NCBI GenBank assembly: GCA_903848955.1
Contig: CAINHS010000015.1
Span: 1-64,000 of the forward strand
Reading direction: 5' to 3'
Source of the DNA: an uncultured beta proteobacterium
GTDB lineage: Bacteria; Pseudomonadota; Gammaproteobacteria; Burkholderiales; Rhodocyclaceae
Length of the DNA: 64,000 bases
Shown here: positions 8,444-16,282 of the stretch, in pieces
Layout: the number at the start of each line of letters is the position of its first letter
Position numbering within the stretch: the stretch's first letter is position 1
The notes under the pieces: generated by a model
What the model saw: only the letters and a program-made list of their open reading frames with translations
What the model was told of the DNA's origin: nothing
Database searches by the model: none
Translations under genes and position numbers: made by a program

Positions 8444-11220
8444 CAGGAATCCTTCACCACGAAAGCGCGGCGGACTTCAAGATCAGTGCTCTCCGCGAAC
8501 TGCTGCCGCCGTTCGGCGACGCGCAGCAGCGGACGCACATCGCAATGGGCGAGAGCCTTTTCATCGGCGAAGACCACGGCGGCGGTGCCGTCGCGCACTT
8601 CGCGCGCCAGTTCGGTGATGCGCGCGGCCCACAGCCGGCGCAAGGCATCCCAGTCGGGGAACTCGTCCTCGGCGTAACGCTTGCGCTGCTGATCGAGCGC
8701 CTTGACGCCGGGCAGGATGCCGTCGCCGGCGGCGATGCCGAGAAAGACGGGATCGTCGCGGATGACGCGGGCCAGCGCGACGGCGGCAAGCTCGCGGTCG
8801 GGGAAGGCCAGCGCGGCATAGATCGGCAACTGCGGTTCGCCGATGCGGACATCCGCCCAGCTGTCGGCCGAATCGTTGCGTCCGCTCTTGTAGTCGATCA
8901 CCACCAACCGGCCGTCATCGAGCTGGTCGAGGCGGTCGACCACGACACGGACCGGCAGGCCCTCGATATCGAGTTCATGTTTCTCCTCGCAGGCGATGAC
9001 GCGGAACGGCGGGCGCCGCGCCTCAACCTGAAGCCAGACCGCCAGCAGTTCGCACAGGCGCTCTTCTTCGAGTCGCCGTAGCCGAGGCCCCGGCGGTTGC
9101 GGCGCGCAGCGGTCGAGTTCGGCCAGCGCATGCGCCACGACGCGCCGGATTTCGGCGTCGCGGACAATCTCGTTCATCTGCACCAGATCGGCCAGACTCC
9201 GGCCGCGCCAGAACGCTTCCAGTGCCGCATGCAACAGCGAGCCGCGCGCCCGCGCATCGAGACCGAAAACCGGCGCCGGCAAAGCGGCGGCGCCGAGCCG
9301 GTACTGGTAGAAACCCCAGGCCGGGCACACCGCCTGCGCCTTCAGCAGCGCCGTGCCGCCGCGAAGGCGTTCAGCGGCGCCGAGCGGTGGCGCGCGCGCA
9401 TCGTCGAGGCGCTGCAGCGGCTCAACCGACGATGCGCCGGGGAGCGCAGATGCCGGCGCGTCGGGCGACTCGTAGCGAGGAATATTCCCCAGCAGCGGGC
9501 TGGGGCGCAAGCTCCGTTCACCTTCGCGCTGCGCCCAGGACAACACCACTTCGCCGGCGCTGCCGCACCACACATCCTGCAGGCTCAGCGCGGCAACGGC
9601 CAGGCTGTCGGCACGCGCTGCCGGAATGCCGGCGCGGCGCTGCAATTCGGCCGGCAGCAGCGGATTCGGTCGCGGCGCCGGCGGCCACGCGCCCTCATTC
9701 AAACCCATCACCCAAAGCCCATCCACGGGTCCCGCCAGGGCATCGGCCAGACTGCAGACCTCGACCCGCGCCGCGTACTGCCGGGGAACCTCGAATGCAT
9801 GATCGCGACACTGCCGCCGCAACTGACGCAAGGCCTCGCCGGCATCGACGCGGCCCAGAACGGGATCAAGCGCCGACAGATCATTCAAGGCGCCGCGCAA
9901 GGCGTCGCAGGCGGCGCCTTCGGCCGCCAGCAACGGGCGTTGGCCCGGCCAGCCGAGCGCCTCCAGCAGGGTGCCGAAATCCTCGCCCCACGCCGCCGGA
10001 AGCCGACGCCGCGAGTTGCCGCGGGAAGCCTCCAGCAGCGCGCCAAGATGCACGGCAAGCTGCGGCGCCGGCGTATTCGCGATGCCGCGTCGCACCTCGC
10101 GCAGCAGATGCTCCAGGCTGGCTTCAGGCGGCAGCCGTTGGCGCAACCCGGCCTCGATCCGCGCCCGCGCATCGGCTTCGTCACAATCCGACGACCAACC
10201 CGCACCGCACAGCAAGGCGCCGAACTCCGCCTGAGCCACGAGTTGCGGATGAACGGCGAGTTGCAGCAGGCGCAGCGCGGCATCAACCAGCGGCTCGGCC
10301 GCCAGCGGCGATCCGCCAACGAAGACATGATCCCGTTCCAGCGCCGCCCAACCGGCGCCGACCGCCTGCGGATGCAGCGCATCTTCCAGCGCGCATTCCA
10401 GCAGCCGCCGCCGCGCCGGCAGATCGGCCACGGCAATGCGCAAGCGCAGCGGCGGCGCACCGCCGTGCGACGCATGGCGCGCCAGACAGTCGTGCGCCCA
10501 TTTCGCCGCAGCCGCGCATTCCGCCCCGGCGTCGGGCAATTCGGCGCCGCGTGCCGGCGCCGCTGCGCCGCGTCCGAAATCAAGCTGAAACAACTCGACA
10601 CCGCGCGCCTCCAGCACCACCAGCAGTCGCGACAGCAGCGGATCGGGCGCAATGAAACCGGCTATTCCCAGGCGCGCCGGCAAGCCGCCGATGCCGCGTT
10701 CGATGCAGTCGATGCGCCACGCCATGACTTCATCGGCGGCGCACCAGCCGCCCGCCTGGCAGGCTTCGCGCAACCTCTCCCGCCAGCGCAAAAAGGCGCG
10801 GAATTCCTCGTTATGCCATGCCGCGGGGACCTCGATGCGCCACGCCCGCTGCAGCGCGGCCGCCTCAAGCGCCGCCAGAGCCATGCCTTCGCGGTCAAAA
10901 AGTTCGGCCGCGGCACCGGCTTCGCGCGCGATGGCCTGCTCCCACAAACTGCGTTCCTGCGGCCACGACAGAAAAGTCCCGGGCACCCCGGCCGGCGGGA
11001 TATCGCCGCGCAGCAGCGCCGCCGAAGTGAGGTGATCCAGCCACTGCGCCGGCGTCGCACTCTGCAGCGCCTGCCAGACCACGGCACCGCCCGCCGCCTG
11101 CAGTTCGCCATGCGCCCGGCGCAGGCTCGCCGCCAGCCGTGCCGTGGCGCAAAGCACCACCGGCTCCGGCCCGCCGGGCAGTTCGGCCAGGCTTACCCGG
11201 CGCAGATCGGAACGGATCAA
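8443..11220 (-). CDS. AddB-like PD-(D/E)XK nuclease, DNA repair
   Basis: A 925-residue partner of the helicase-nuclease downstream. The C-terminal quarter has a RecB-like nuclease core: RGSLLHAALEAFW, then VVIDYKSGR with the catalytic Asp and Lys, then QLPIYAALA. The N-terminus (VVLCATARLAASLRRA) has no Walker A motif, consistent with the inactivated helicase fold of AddB-type subunits. It resembles the betaproteobacterial 'probable DNA repair protein' family that accompanies an AddA-like gene. The first codon appears to be TTG at 11220, placed four bases after the stop of the small ORF at 11225-11326, so translation may be coupled to that ORF. A later internal start cannot be excluded. Confidence 0.82.
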   Translation of the reverse strand: MIRSDLRRVSLAELPGGPEPVVLCATARLAASLRRAHGELQAAGGAVVWQALQSATPAQWLDHLTSAALLRGDIPPAGVPGTFLSWPQERSLWEQAIAREAGAAAELFDREGMALAALEAAALQRAWRIEVPAAWHNEEFRAFLRWRERLREACQAGGWCAADEVMAWRIDCIERGIGGLPARLGIAGFIAPDPLLSRLLVVLEARGVELFQLDFGRGAAAPARGAELPDAGAECAAAAKWAHDCLARHASHGGAPPLRLRIAVADLPARRRLLECALEDALHPQAVGAGWAALERDHVFVGGSPLAAEPLVDAALRLLQLAVHPQLVAQAEFGALLCGAGWSSDCDEADARARIEAGLRQRLPPEASLEHLLREVRRGIANTPAPQLAVHLGALLEASRGNSRRRLPAAWGEDFGTLLEALGWPGQRPLLAAEGAACDALRGALNDLSALDPVLGRVDAGEALRQLRRQCRDHAFEVPRQYAARVEVCSLADALAGPVDGLWVMGLNEGAWPPAPRPNPLLPAELQRRAGIPAARADSLAVAALSLQDVWCGSAGEVVLSWAQREGERSLRPSPLLGNIPRYESPDAPASALPGASSVEPLQRLDDARAPPLGAAERLRGGTALLKAQAVCPAWGFYQYRLGAAALPAPVFGLDARARGSLLHAALEAFWRGRSLADLVQMNEIVRDAEIRRVVAHALAELDRCAPQPPGPRLRRLEEERLCELLAVWLQVEARRPPFRVIACEEKHELDIEGLPVRVVVDRLDQLDDGRLVVIDYKSGRNDSADSWADVRIGEPQLPIYAALAFPDRELAAVALARVIRDDPVFLGIAAGDGILPGVKALDQQRKRYAEDEFPDWDALRRLWAARITELAREVRDGTAAVVFADEKALAHCDVRPLLRVAERRQQFAESTDLEVRRAFVVKDS

Positions 11221-11224
11221 ACCC

Positions 11225-11326
11225 TTACCCCGCCAGCGGCAATATCAAGGCGCCGATAGCGCACAGCGTCGTGGTGAGGATGAACACGGCAAGATCGGCC
11301 GGATGGACGGACAGATTGGCTGACAC
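11225..11326 (-). CDS. Small ORF (33 aa) upstream of the AddB-like gene
   Basis: A GTG-started ORF of 33 codons lies between rmuC and the AddB-like gene. A perfect AGGAGG (11334-11339) stands seven bases before the GTG. The predicted peptide is hydrophobic from about residue 11 onward (AVFILTTTLCAIGAL), as for a single membrane segment. It ends four bases before the TTG start of the AddB-like gene. It could be a real small membrane protein or a leader ORF whose translation feeds the downstream start. I recognise no family. The ribosome-binding site is stronger than that of any neighbour, which is the main support. Confidence 0.55.
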   Translation of the reverse strand: MSANLSVHPADLAVFILTTTLCAIGALILPLAG

Positions 11327-11372
11327 GGGATTTCCTCCTTGAAAATGGAGGACAGTCTGCCGGGCGCAAGGC

Positions 11373-12725
11373 TCAAGGGATGAGCCTCTCATCCCTGGCC
11401 AGCAATTCCGCTGCCTGCACCTGGCGCGGCAGCGCCTCGACCGGCACCAGGTCGCGGATTTCCTTGTCTTCGCCGGCCACTTTCAGGTCCCGGAACTTGC
11501 GCGCCGAGACCAGCACCCGCCGCTCCATCGAAGCCACCGACTCGTTGTAGGCGCCGACCGCCTCGCCCAGATTCTTGCCGACGCGGCCCCAGTGCTCGGC
11601 CACCGTCGCGATCCGGTCGTAGAGCTCGCGCCCGAGCAGGCTGATGCGTTCGGCATTTTCGGTCAGCGCCTGCTGCGTCCAGCCGTAGGCAACGGCGCGC
11701 AGCAGCGCGATCAGCGTGGTCGGCGTCGCCAGGATCACCCGCGCATCGACCCCGGCCTCGATCAGCGAAGGATCGGCTTCGAGCGCCGCCGAGTAGAACA
11801 TTTCGCCGGGCAGGAACAGCACGACGAAATCGGGGGATGGCTGAAACTGCTCCCAGTAGGCCTTCTGGCCGAGCTTCTTGAGGTGGTCGCGGACCTGCCG
11901 CGCATGGTCGGCGAGCTTGCGCTTCTTCTCTTCCTCGTCGGTCGCTTCCAGCGCTTCAAGGTAGGCCGCCAGCGGCGCCTTGGCATCGACCACGATGTTC
12001 TTGCCGCCGGGCAGCCTGACGATCAGGTCGGGGCGCAGCCGGCCGTCTTCGGTATTGGTGCTCGCCTGCTCGAAAAAGTCGCAGTGATCCAGCATGCCGG
12101 CCATTTCGACCACGCGCTTGAGTTGCAGTTCGCCCCAGCGCCCGCGCGTCTGCGGCGCACGCAGGGCCTTGACCAGATTGCCGGTCTCGAGGCGCAAGGC
12201 ACCCTGCGCCTCGGCCATGGCGCGCACCTGCTCGGTCAGCGTGGCATAGGCGTCGATGCGCGACTTTTCAATGCCCTGAATCTGCAGATCGAATTTCTCC
12301 AGCGATATCTTGACGGGCGCCACCAGTTCGCCGATGGCCAGTTGCCGCTTGTCCAGGTCGGTTCGCGCCGAGGCCAGCGCCGCCGCCTGCTGCGCCTCCA
12401 GCGTGGCGCGCGCAAGTTCAAGGAAAGACTGGTTGTTTTTGGCCAGAGCATCGGCGGAAATCACCTTGAAGGCGTCGGCAAAGCTGTCGCGCGCGGCCTC
12501 CAGCGTGGCCTGGCGCTCGGCGAACAGGGCCTGATCCTTTTCCAGTTCGGTCGCAAGCTGCGCGCAACGTATCGCCAGCGCCGACTCCTGCAAGCGCAAC
12601 GCCGCCAGTTCGCCCTCGCGCTGGTCGAGCCGCTCCTGTGCTTCGCGAACCCGGCCGCCGAGAACCAGGCTCACCAGCCCGCCGCCCAGCAGCAGGCCCA
12701 CCAGCAGTGCAATGCTCATTTCCAT
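11373..12725 (-). CDS. rmuC: DNA recombination protein RmuC
   Basis: A 450-residue protein of the RmuC family, which limits recombination-associated inversions. The architecture is visible: an N-terminal membrane segment ([18 protein letters not shown]), a long coiled coil rich in Glu, Gln and Ala (about residues 25-140), then the conserved nuclease-like core with [21 protein letters not shown] and [21 protein letters not shown] resembles the PD-(D/E)XK lysine motif. Two possible ATG starts lie two codons apart; the longer is used. It is 46 bp upstream of the 33-aa small ORF and the AddAB-like pair, so it fits a repair operon. Confidence 0.95.
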   Translation of the reverse strand: MEMSIALLVGLLLGGGLVSLVLGGRVREAQERLDQREGELAALRLQESALAIRCAQLATELEKDQALFAERQATLEAARDSFADAFKVISADALAKNNQSFLELARATLEAQQAAALASARTDLDKRQLAIGELVAPVKISLEKFDLQIQGIEKSRIDAYATLTEQVRAMAEAQGALRLETGNLVKALRAPQTRGRWGELQLKRVVEMAGMLDHCDFFEQASTNTEDGRLRPDLIVRLPGGKNIVVDAKAPLAAYLEALEATDEEEKKRKLADHARQVRDHLKKLGQKAYWEQFQPSPDFVVLFLPGEMFYSAALEADPSLIEAGVDARVILATPTTLIALLRAVAYGWTQQALTENAERISLLGRELYDRIATVAEHWGRVGKNLGEAVGAYNESVASMERRVLVSARKFRDLKVAGEDKEIRDLVPVEALPRQVQAAELLARDERLIP

Positions 12726-12791
12726 GCGGCGCTCCGTCTCAATTCAACACCAAGCCGGAGAGTATCACCCGCGACTGGCTCGCCAAGTGAT

Positions 12792-13199
12792 CTACTCGTT
12801 GAAGCCGCGGATCAGCCGGCCGGCCTTCTTCGTCGGCCGGCCTTTCAGGTCCGCCCCCGGCATCGGTGCCAGCCGGCGGATTTCCTGCTGCTGCTGGCGC
12901 CGCACGACACTCTCCGCGCTCTCCTCATACAGCAGGCGGGCCTCCGGCGCGGGACGACGCTGGGCGTTCAGGGCGCGCACGATGACACTCCAGCGCAGTT
13001 CGCCGGCGACAATGTCGAGTTCGTCGCCGGGCGTCAGTTCGCGCGCCGGTTTGACCTGCTGGCCGTTCCACTTGACCCGGCCGCCGTCGACGGCGGCGGC
13101 GGCCAGGCTGCGCGTCTTGAAGAAACGCGCGGCCCAGAGCCACTTGTCGACGCGCTGCCGCAAGCGGCCGTTACTTTCCGGCGGTTTCGCGCTTGGCAC
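12792..13199 (-). CDS. hslR: S4-domain RNA-binding heat shock protein Hsp15
   Basis: A 135-residue protein with an S4 RNA-binding domain (RVDKWLWAARFFKTRSLAAA, then VKWNGQQVKPARELTPGD) and a basic C-terminal tail (LKGRPTKKAGRLIRGFNE), as in Hsp15. Hsp15 binds stalled 50S subunits that carry nascent peptidyl-tRNA and helps recycle them. The ATG at 13199 overlaps the end of the MaoC gene by 29 bases in another frame. A TTG at 13163, just after the MaoC stop, would remove the overlap and begins right at the conserved domain, so the start is uncertain. Confidence 0.88.
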   Translation of the reverse strand: MPSAKPPESNGRLRQRVDKWLWAARFFKTRSLAAAAVDGGRVKWNGQQVKPARELTPGDELDIVAGELRWSVIVRALNAQRRPAPEARLLYEESAESVVRRQQQQEIRRLAPMPGADLKGRPTKKAGRLIRGFNE

Positions 13200-13620
13200 G
13201 CGAAGTCGCCATCACCATGGCTTCGCCATCGATGACCACTTTGCCGCCGACAATGCAGACGGTATCGAGCACAACTCGGCACTTGTCGGCGATGACTTCC
13301 TTGACGGTCACCTTGGCATGCACGGTGTCGCCCGGGCGCACCGGCGCGCGAAAGCGCAGCGACTGGCTCATGTAGATCACCCCGGCGCCGGGCAGGCGGT
13401 TGCCGAGCACCGCAGAAATCAGGCTGGCTGACAGCATGCCGTGGGCGATGCGGCCGCCGAACATCGTGCTCTTGCCGAACTCTTCGTCCATATGGACCGC
13501 GTTCGAGTCCATGGATATGCCGCCGAACAGGACGATGTCCGCATCGGTGATGGTCTTGGCGATTTCCGCGCTCATGCCGACGGAAATGTCTTCGATGTCG
13601 TAACCGTTCTGCGGATTCAT
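13171..13620 (-). CDS. MaoC-family (R)-enoyl-CoA hydratase
   Basis: A 149-residue hot-dog-fold dehydratase. The catalytic dyad of the MaoC/PhaJ family (Asp, four residues, His) is present in MDSNAVH, followed by FGGRIAHGMLSASLIS, the other family hallmark. Such enzymes hydrate trans-2-enoyl-CoA to (R)-3-hydroxyacyl-CoA, linking beta-oxidation to polyhydroxyalkanoate or other pathways. The ATG at 13620 was chosen because AGGAGA stands seven bases upstream and the protein then starts just before the conserved domain; a longer frame back to 13776 has no support. The substrate is not readable. It overlaps hslR at its 3' end. Confidence 0.9.
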   Translation of the reverse strand: MNPQNGYDIEDISVGMSAEIAKTITDADIVLFGGISMDSNAVHMDEEFGKSTMFGGRIAHGMLSASLISAVLGNRLPGAGVIYMSQSLRFRAPVRPGDTVHAKVTVKEVIADKCRVVLDTVCIVGGKVVIDGEAMVMATSRAKRETAGK

Positions 13621-13760
13621 AATGTCTCCTGAAGAACCGCCCCGAGGGCGGCAAACTCCGCCGCGGAGGGAAGCAGGTGAATGTGAGCGTATGCAGGCAA
13701 AGCGTTGGGGGCCATTTGTTGATCCATTGTCGTGAAGTTGTCTGCCGGCGGTCGTCCCTG

Positions 13761-16037
13761 CTACTGCCGGACCCATTCGAGCTTGCTGAAAGTACCGGAC
13801 ACGCCGAGATTGGCGCGCCGCTGTTCGGTGGATAGCTTGAGGTCCGCGACAAAGCGTCCGCGGACATTGCGCTGCGCATCGATATCGACATTGCCGGTGG
13901 CCGACATGGTGGCCTGACTCAGGCGCACCTGGCGCAACTGGGTTACGCCAGCGTCATGAACGAAGCTGCCGCCGAGCTCGGTGAACTTGGTTTCGCCGCG
14001 CCGCTCGCCGCCCTGCAGCATGCGCCCCAGATCCACCCCGAGCAGAGTTCCCCAGGGAATGGCGAAACTGCCTTCGAAGTGCGGCGACGCAAACAGCTTC
14101 GTGCCCTCCGGCGCCTGCATGGCATACGACGAGGCCCCCGCCAGCCTGCCGCCGCTCAGCAGTTCGGGCACCAGTTGGGCCGTGTCGATCTGTTTCGCGT
14201 TCAACTGTCCCGCCAGAGTCCAGCTTGATCCCCATGTCAGCCTGGCGTTGCCGCTGAGCGTGCCGCCGTAGGCAAAGCCCTTGAATTCGGTCAGCGCAAG
14301 TCCGGCACCATCCGCCGTGCCGGTGGCGGCGAAATCCTCAAGCGTAAGCGCCGCACCGAATGGCACTTTGAACGAGCGTGCCTTGGCGTCGAGCTTGACC
14401 GCCTTGCCTGTTGACGTCAGTTCCATGCTGAGATTCTTGTCCGCGGATTCGACGGCAATGGTTTTCCAGCCGCCTTCCCCGTCGGATTGCAGCTTCGCGT
14501 CGAAGGCCGGCAGGCTGACGTTCTTCGAGTCCAGACTGGCGTTCAGCACGCTGACGTCGCCAAATGCCAAATCCCGCAGCGGCGACTGGCCGAACAGGAT
14601 CCAGCCCAGGCCTTCTTCCGTCATGACCGGCGATTCCAGTTCAAGCGACTTGAACGCTATCTTGTCATGGAACAAGTTGCCGATTGCGCCTGCGGCCTTG
14701 ATCCGGGGAACCCGTATCTGCCCTTCGTTGCCGATCGAAACGATCTCGAGCGTCAAGTGCGGCAGCGGCAGCAAAGCAAACCGGAGCGCCTTTATCTTCA
14801 CCGGCTGCTGAAACTGGGCAGCCGCCGACTTTTCAAATTTCGGAATCTGTGCGTCGAACGAAATCAGGTGGATCGCCACCAGGCCAAACACACTCAGAGC
14901 AAGGACTGCCAACGCAAGCACCTTGCCCCAATTACGCGGTTGCGAACGGGCTCTGCCGTCCGGCCCCGCCGCCGCGGCATTCGCCAGTTTGCTGGCTGCC
15001 GCCTCCTCCTCGCGCCGCATCTTCTCTTCGGCCTCCAGCCAGGCCTGCTCTTCCGCCAGCAAGCGCTCCTGGGCTGCAGCCCTCGCCCGGATCCGCTCCG
15101 CCTCCTCGCCGGCGGAATCCTGTTCGGCATCGCGCCGGGCCTGCTCCGCTGCCTCCTGCCGGACACGCTGTTCGGTCTCGCGCCGGGTTTGTTCCTCCGC
15201 ATCCCGCCGCGCCAGTTCCTCGGCCATCCGCCGTGCCTGTTCTTCGGCCTCCTGCCGGGCGCGCTCGCCGGCCTCGCGGCGGGCGTCTTCCTCGGCATCC
15301 CGCCGCGCCAGTTCCTCGGCCATCCGCCGCGACTGATCTTCGGCCTCCTGCCGGGCGCGCTCCGCAACCCTGAGCCTGATGTCTTCCTCCGCCGCGCGCC
15401 GGGCAAGTTCCTCGGCCATCCGTCGCGCCTGGGCCTCGGCTTCGTGACGGGCACGCTCCAGCGCCTTGAGCCGCGCCTCTTCCTCGGCAACGCCCCGCCT
15501 CGCCTGCTCGTCGGCGATACGCCGCGCCTTCGCCTCGGCTTCCTGACGGGCATGCAGGGCAGCGTCGGCAAGGGATTGCTGCTCGGCGTCCCACCGCGCC
15601 GGACGTTGGCTCTGCTGCTCACCGGCTTGCCCCGCCGAACGGCGCTCCGACGCGTCGCGCCTGCCGTCGGGCACCGCACGACGCTCCGCGCCGCCCTCAC
15701 GCCGGCCCTTGATCTTGGCGCGCAGTTCCTGCGCCTTGCGCAAGCTCTCATCGCTCTGCGGATGCGATTGATCGATGCCGTCGTTCTCCGCTGGTAATCC
15801 GCCGCCCGGCGGCGAAGCCGCCGGCTCATGAATGTAGCCCTCTGCGGCGAGCGCGGCCAACCCCTCCTCCAATCTCGCTGCAGACAGATGCTCGAGCCTG
15901 CTGCGCAAGCCGTCAAATGAGGACTTGCCGTCAATCGCATGGAGAATTCCGTGCAGGTCGGAGGCAAGTTCCCTGGACTCTGCGGCCTCGCTCCGCTCAC
16001 CCTTGGCAGTCCTGCTATAGATGGCATTTCTATTCAT
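13761..16037 (-). CDS. Coiled-coil membrane protein with AsmA-like C-terminal domain
   Basis: A 758-residue protein of unusual layout. Residues 1-75 look like a small helical domain (a PilZ- or winged-helix-like sensor cannot be told apart). Residues 76-150 are polar and disordered. Residues about 155-350 are a highly charged Ala/Arg/Glu coiled coil with 32-residue repeats. One membrane segment follows (about 371-390, VLALAVLALSVFGLVAIHLI). The rest is a periplasmic beta-rich AsmA-type region: FALLPLPHLTLEIVSIG, then YGGTLSGNARLTW, ending in GTFSKLEWVRQ. AsmA-like proteins act in envelope lipid transport or outer-membrane assembly. The coiled coil would lie in the cytoplasm. The whole fusion is not one I recognise. 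It stands alone, 140 bp upstream of the MaoC gene. Confidence 0.75.
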   Translation of the reverse strand: MNRNAIYSRTAKGERSEAAESRELASDLHGILHAIDGKSSFDGLRSRLEHLSAARLEEGLAALAAEGYIHEPAASPPGGGLPAENDGIDQSHPQSDESLRKAQELRAKIKGRREGGAERRAVPDGRRDASERRSAGQAGEQQSQRPARWDAEQQSLADAALHARQEAEAKARRIADEQARRGVAEEEARLKALERARHEAEAQARRMAEELARRAAEEDIRLRVAERARQEAEDQSRRMAEELARRDAEEDARREAGERARQEAEEQARRMAEELARRDAEEQTRRETEQRVRQEAAEQARRDAEQDSAGEEAERIRARAAAQERLLAEEQAWLEAEEKMRREEEAAASKLANAAAAGPDGRARSQPRNWGKVLALAVLALSVFGLVAIHLISFDAQIPKFEKSAAAQFQQPVKIKALRFALLPLPHLTLEIVSIGNEGQIRVPRIKAAGAIGNLFHDKIAFKSLELESPVMTEEGLGWILFGQSPLRDLAFGDVSVLNASLDSKNVSLPAFDAKLQSDGEGGWKTIAVESADKNLSMELTSTGKAVKLDAKARSFKVPFGAALTLEDFAATGTADGAGLALTEFKGFAYGGTLSGNARLTWGSSWTLAGQLNAKQIDTAQLVPELLSGGRLAGASSYAMQAPEGTKLFASPHFEGSFAIPWGTLLGVDLGRMLQGGERRGETKFTELGGSFVHDAGVTQLRQVRLSQATMSATGNVDIDAQRNVRGRFVADLKLSTEQRRANLGVSGTFSKLEWVRQ
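15165..15452 (-). repeat. 96-bp tandem repeat coding for a 32-residue coiled-coil unit
   Basis: Inside the AsmA-like gene, residues 196-291 are three consecutive 32-residue units with the common core ARQEAEEQARRMAEELARR, followed by a partial fourth. The DNA repeats at 96-bp spacing. Such in-frame repeats can change in number by slippage or recombination, altering the length of the cytoplasmic stalk. Confidence 0.8.
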
Positions 16038-16282
16038 GGTCTCTCGATTGGCGGATTCGATAAAACTCTGTTGATCGACGGATCCGGAAAGCGCTTGCGG
16101 AGAACCGGTTTCGCACGGCCAGACAAGCTATTTTCCGGTTTCCGGCAGCGCCCGGGTACGGCACCATCAATATCCAATGCTTGCATGCTTCAAGCCTCGC
16201 CCTGACGCTCCCCGAAAAACATTAAGGTACCACTCTTCGCCGGCGCCGGCCAAAAACGCATGCCGGATGGCTGCGGCGGCTG

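Noticed and set aside
4112-13620. The repair-gene block as an antiphage defence island
   Set aside because: rmuC, AddAB-like genes, hslR and a DHH phosphoesterase are core repair or stress genes; no mobile element or known defence effector accompanies them.
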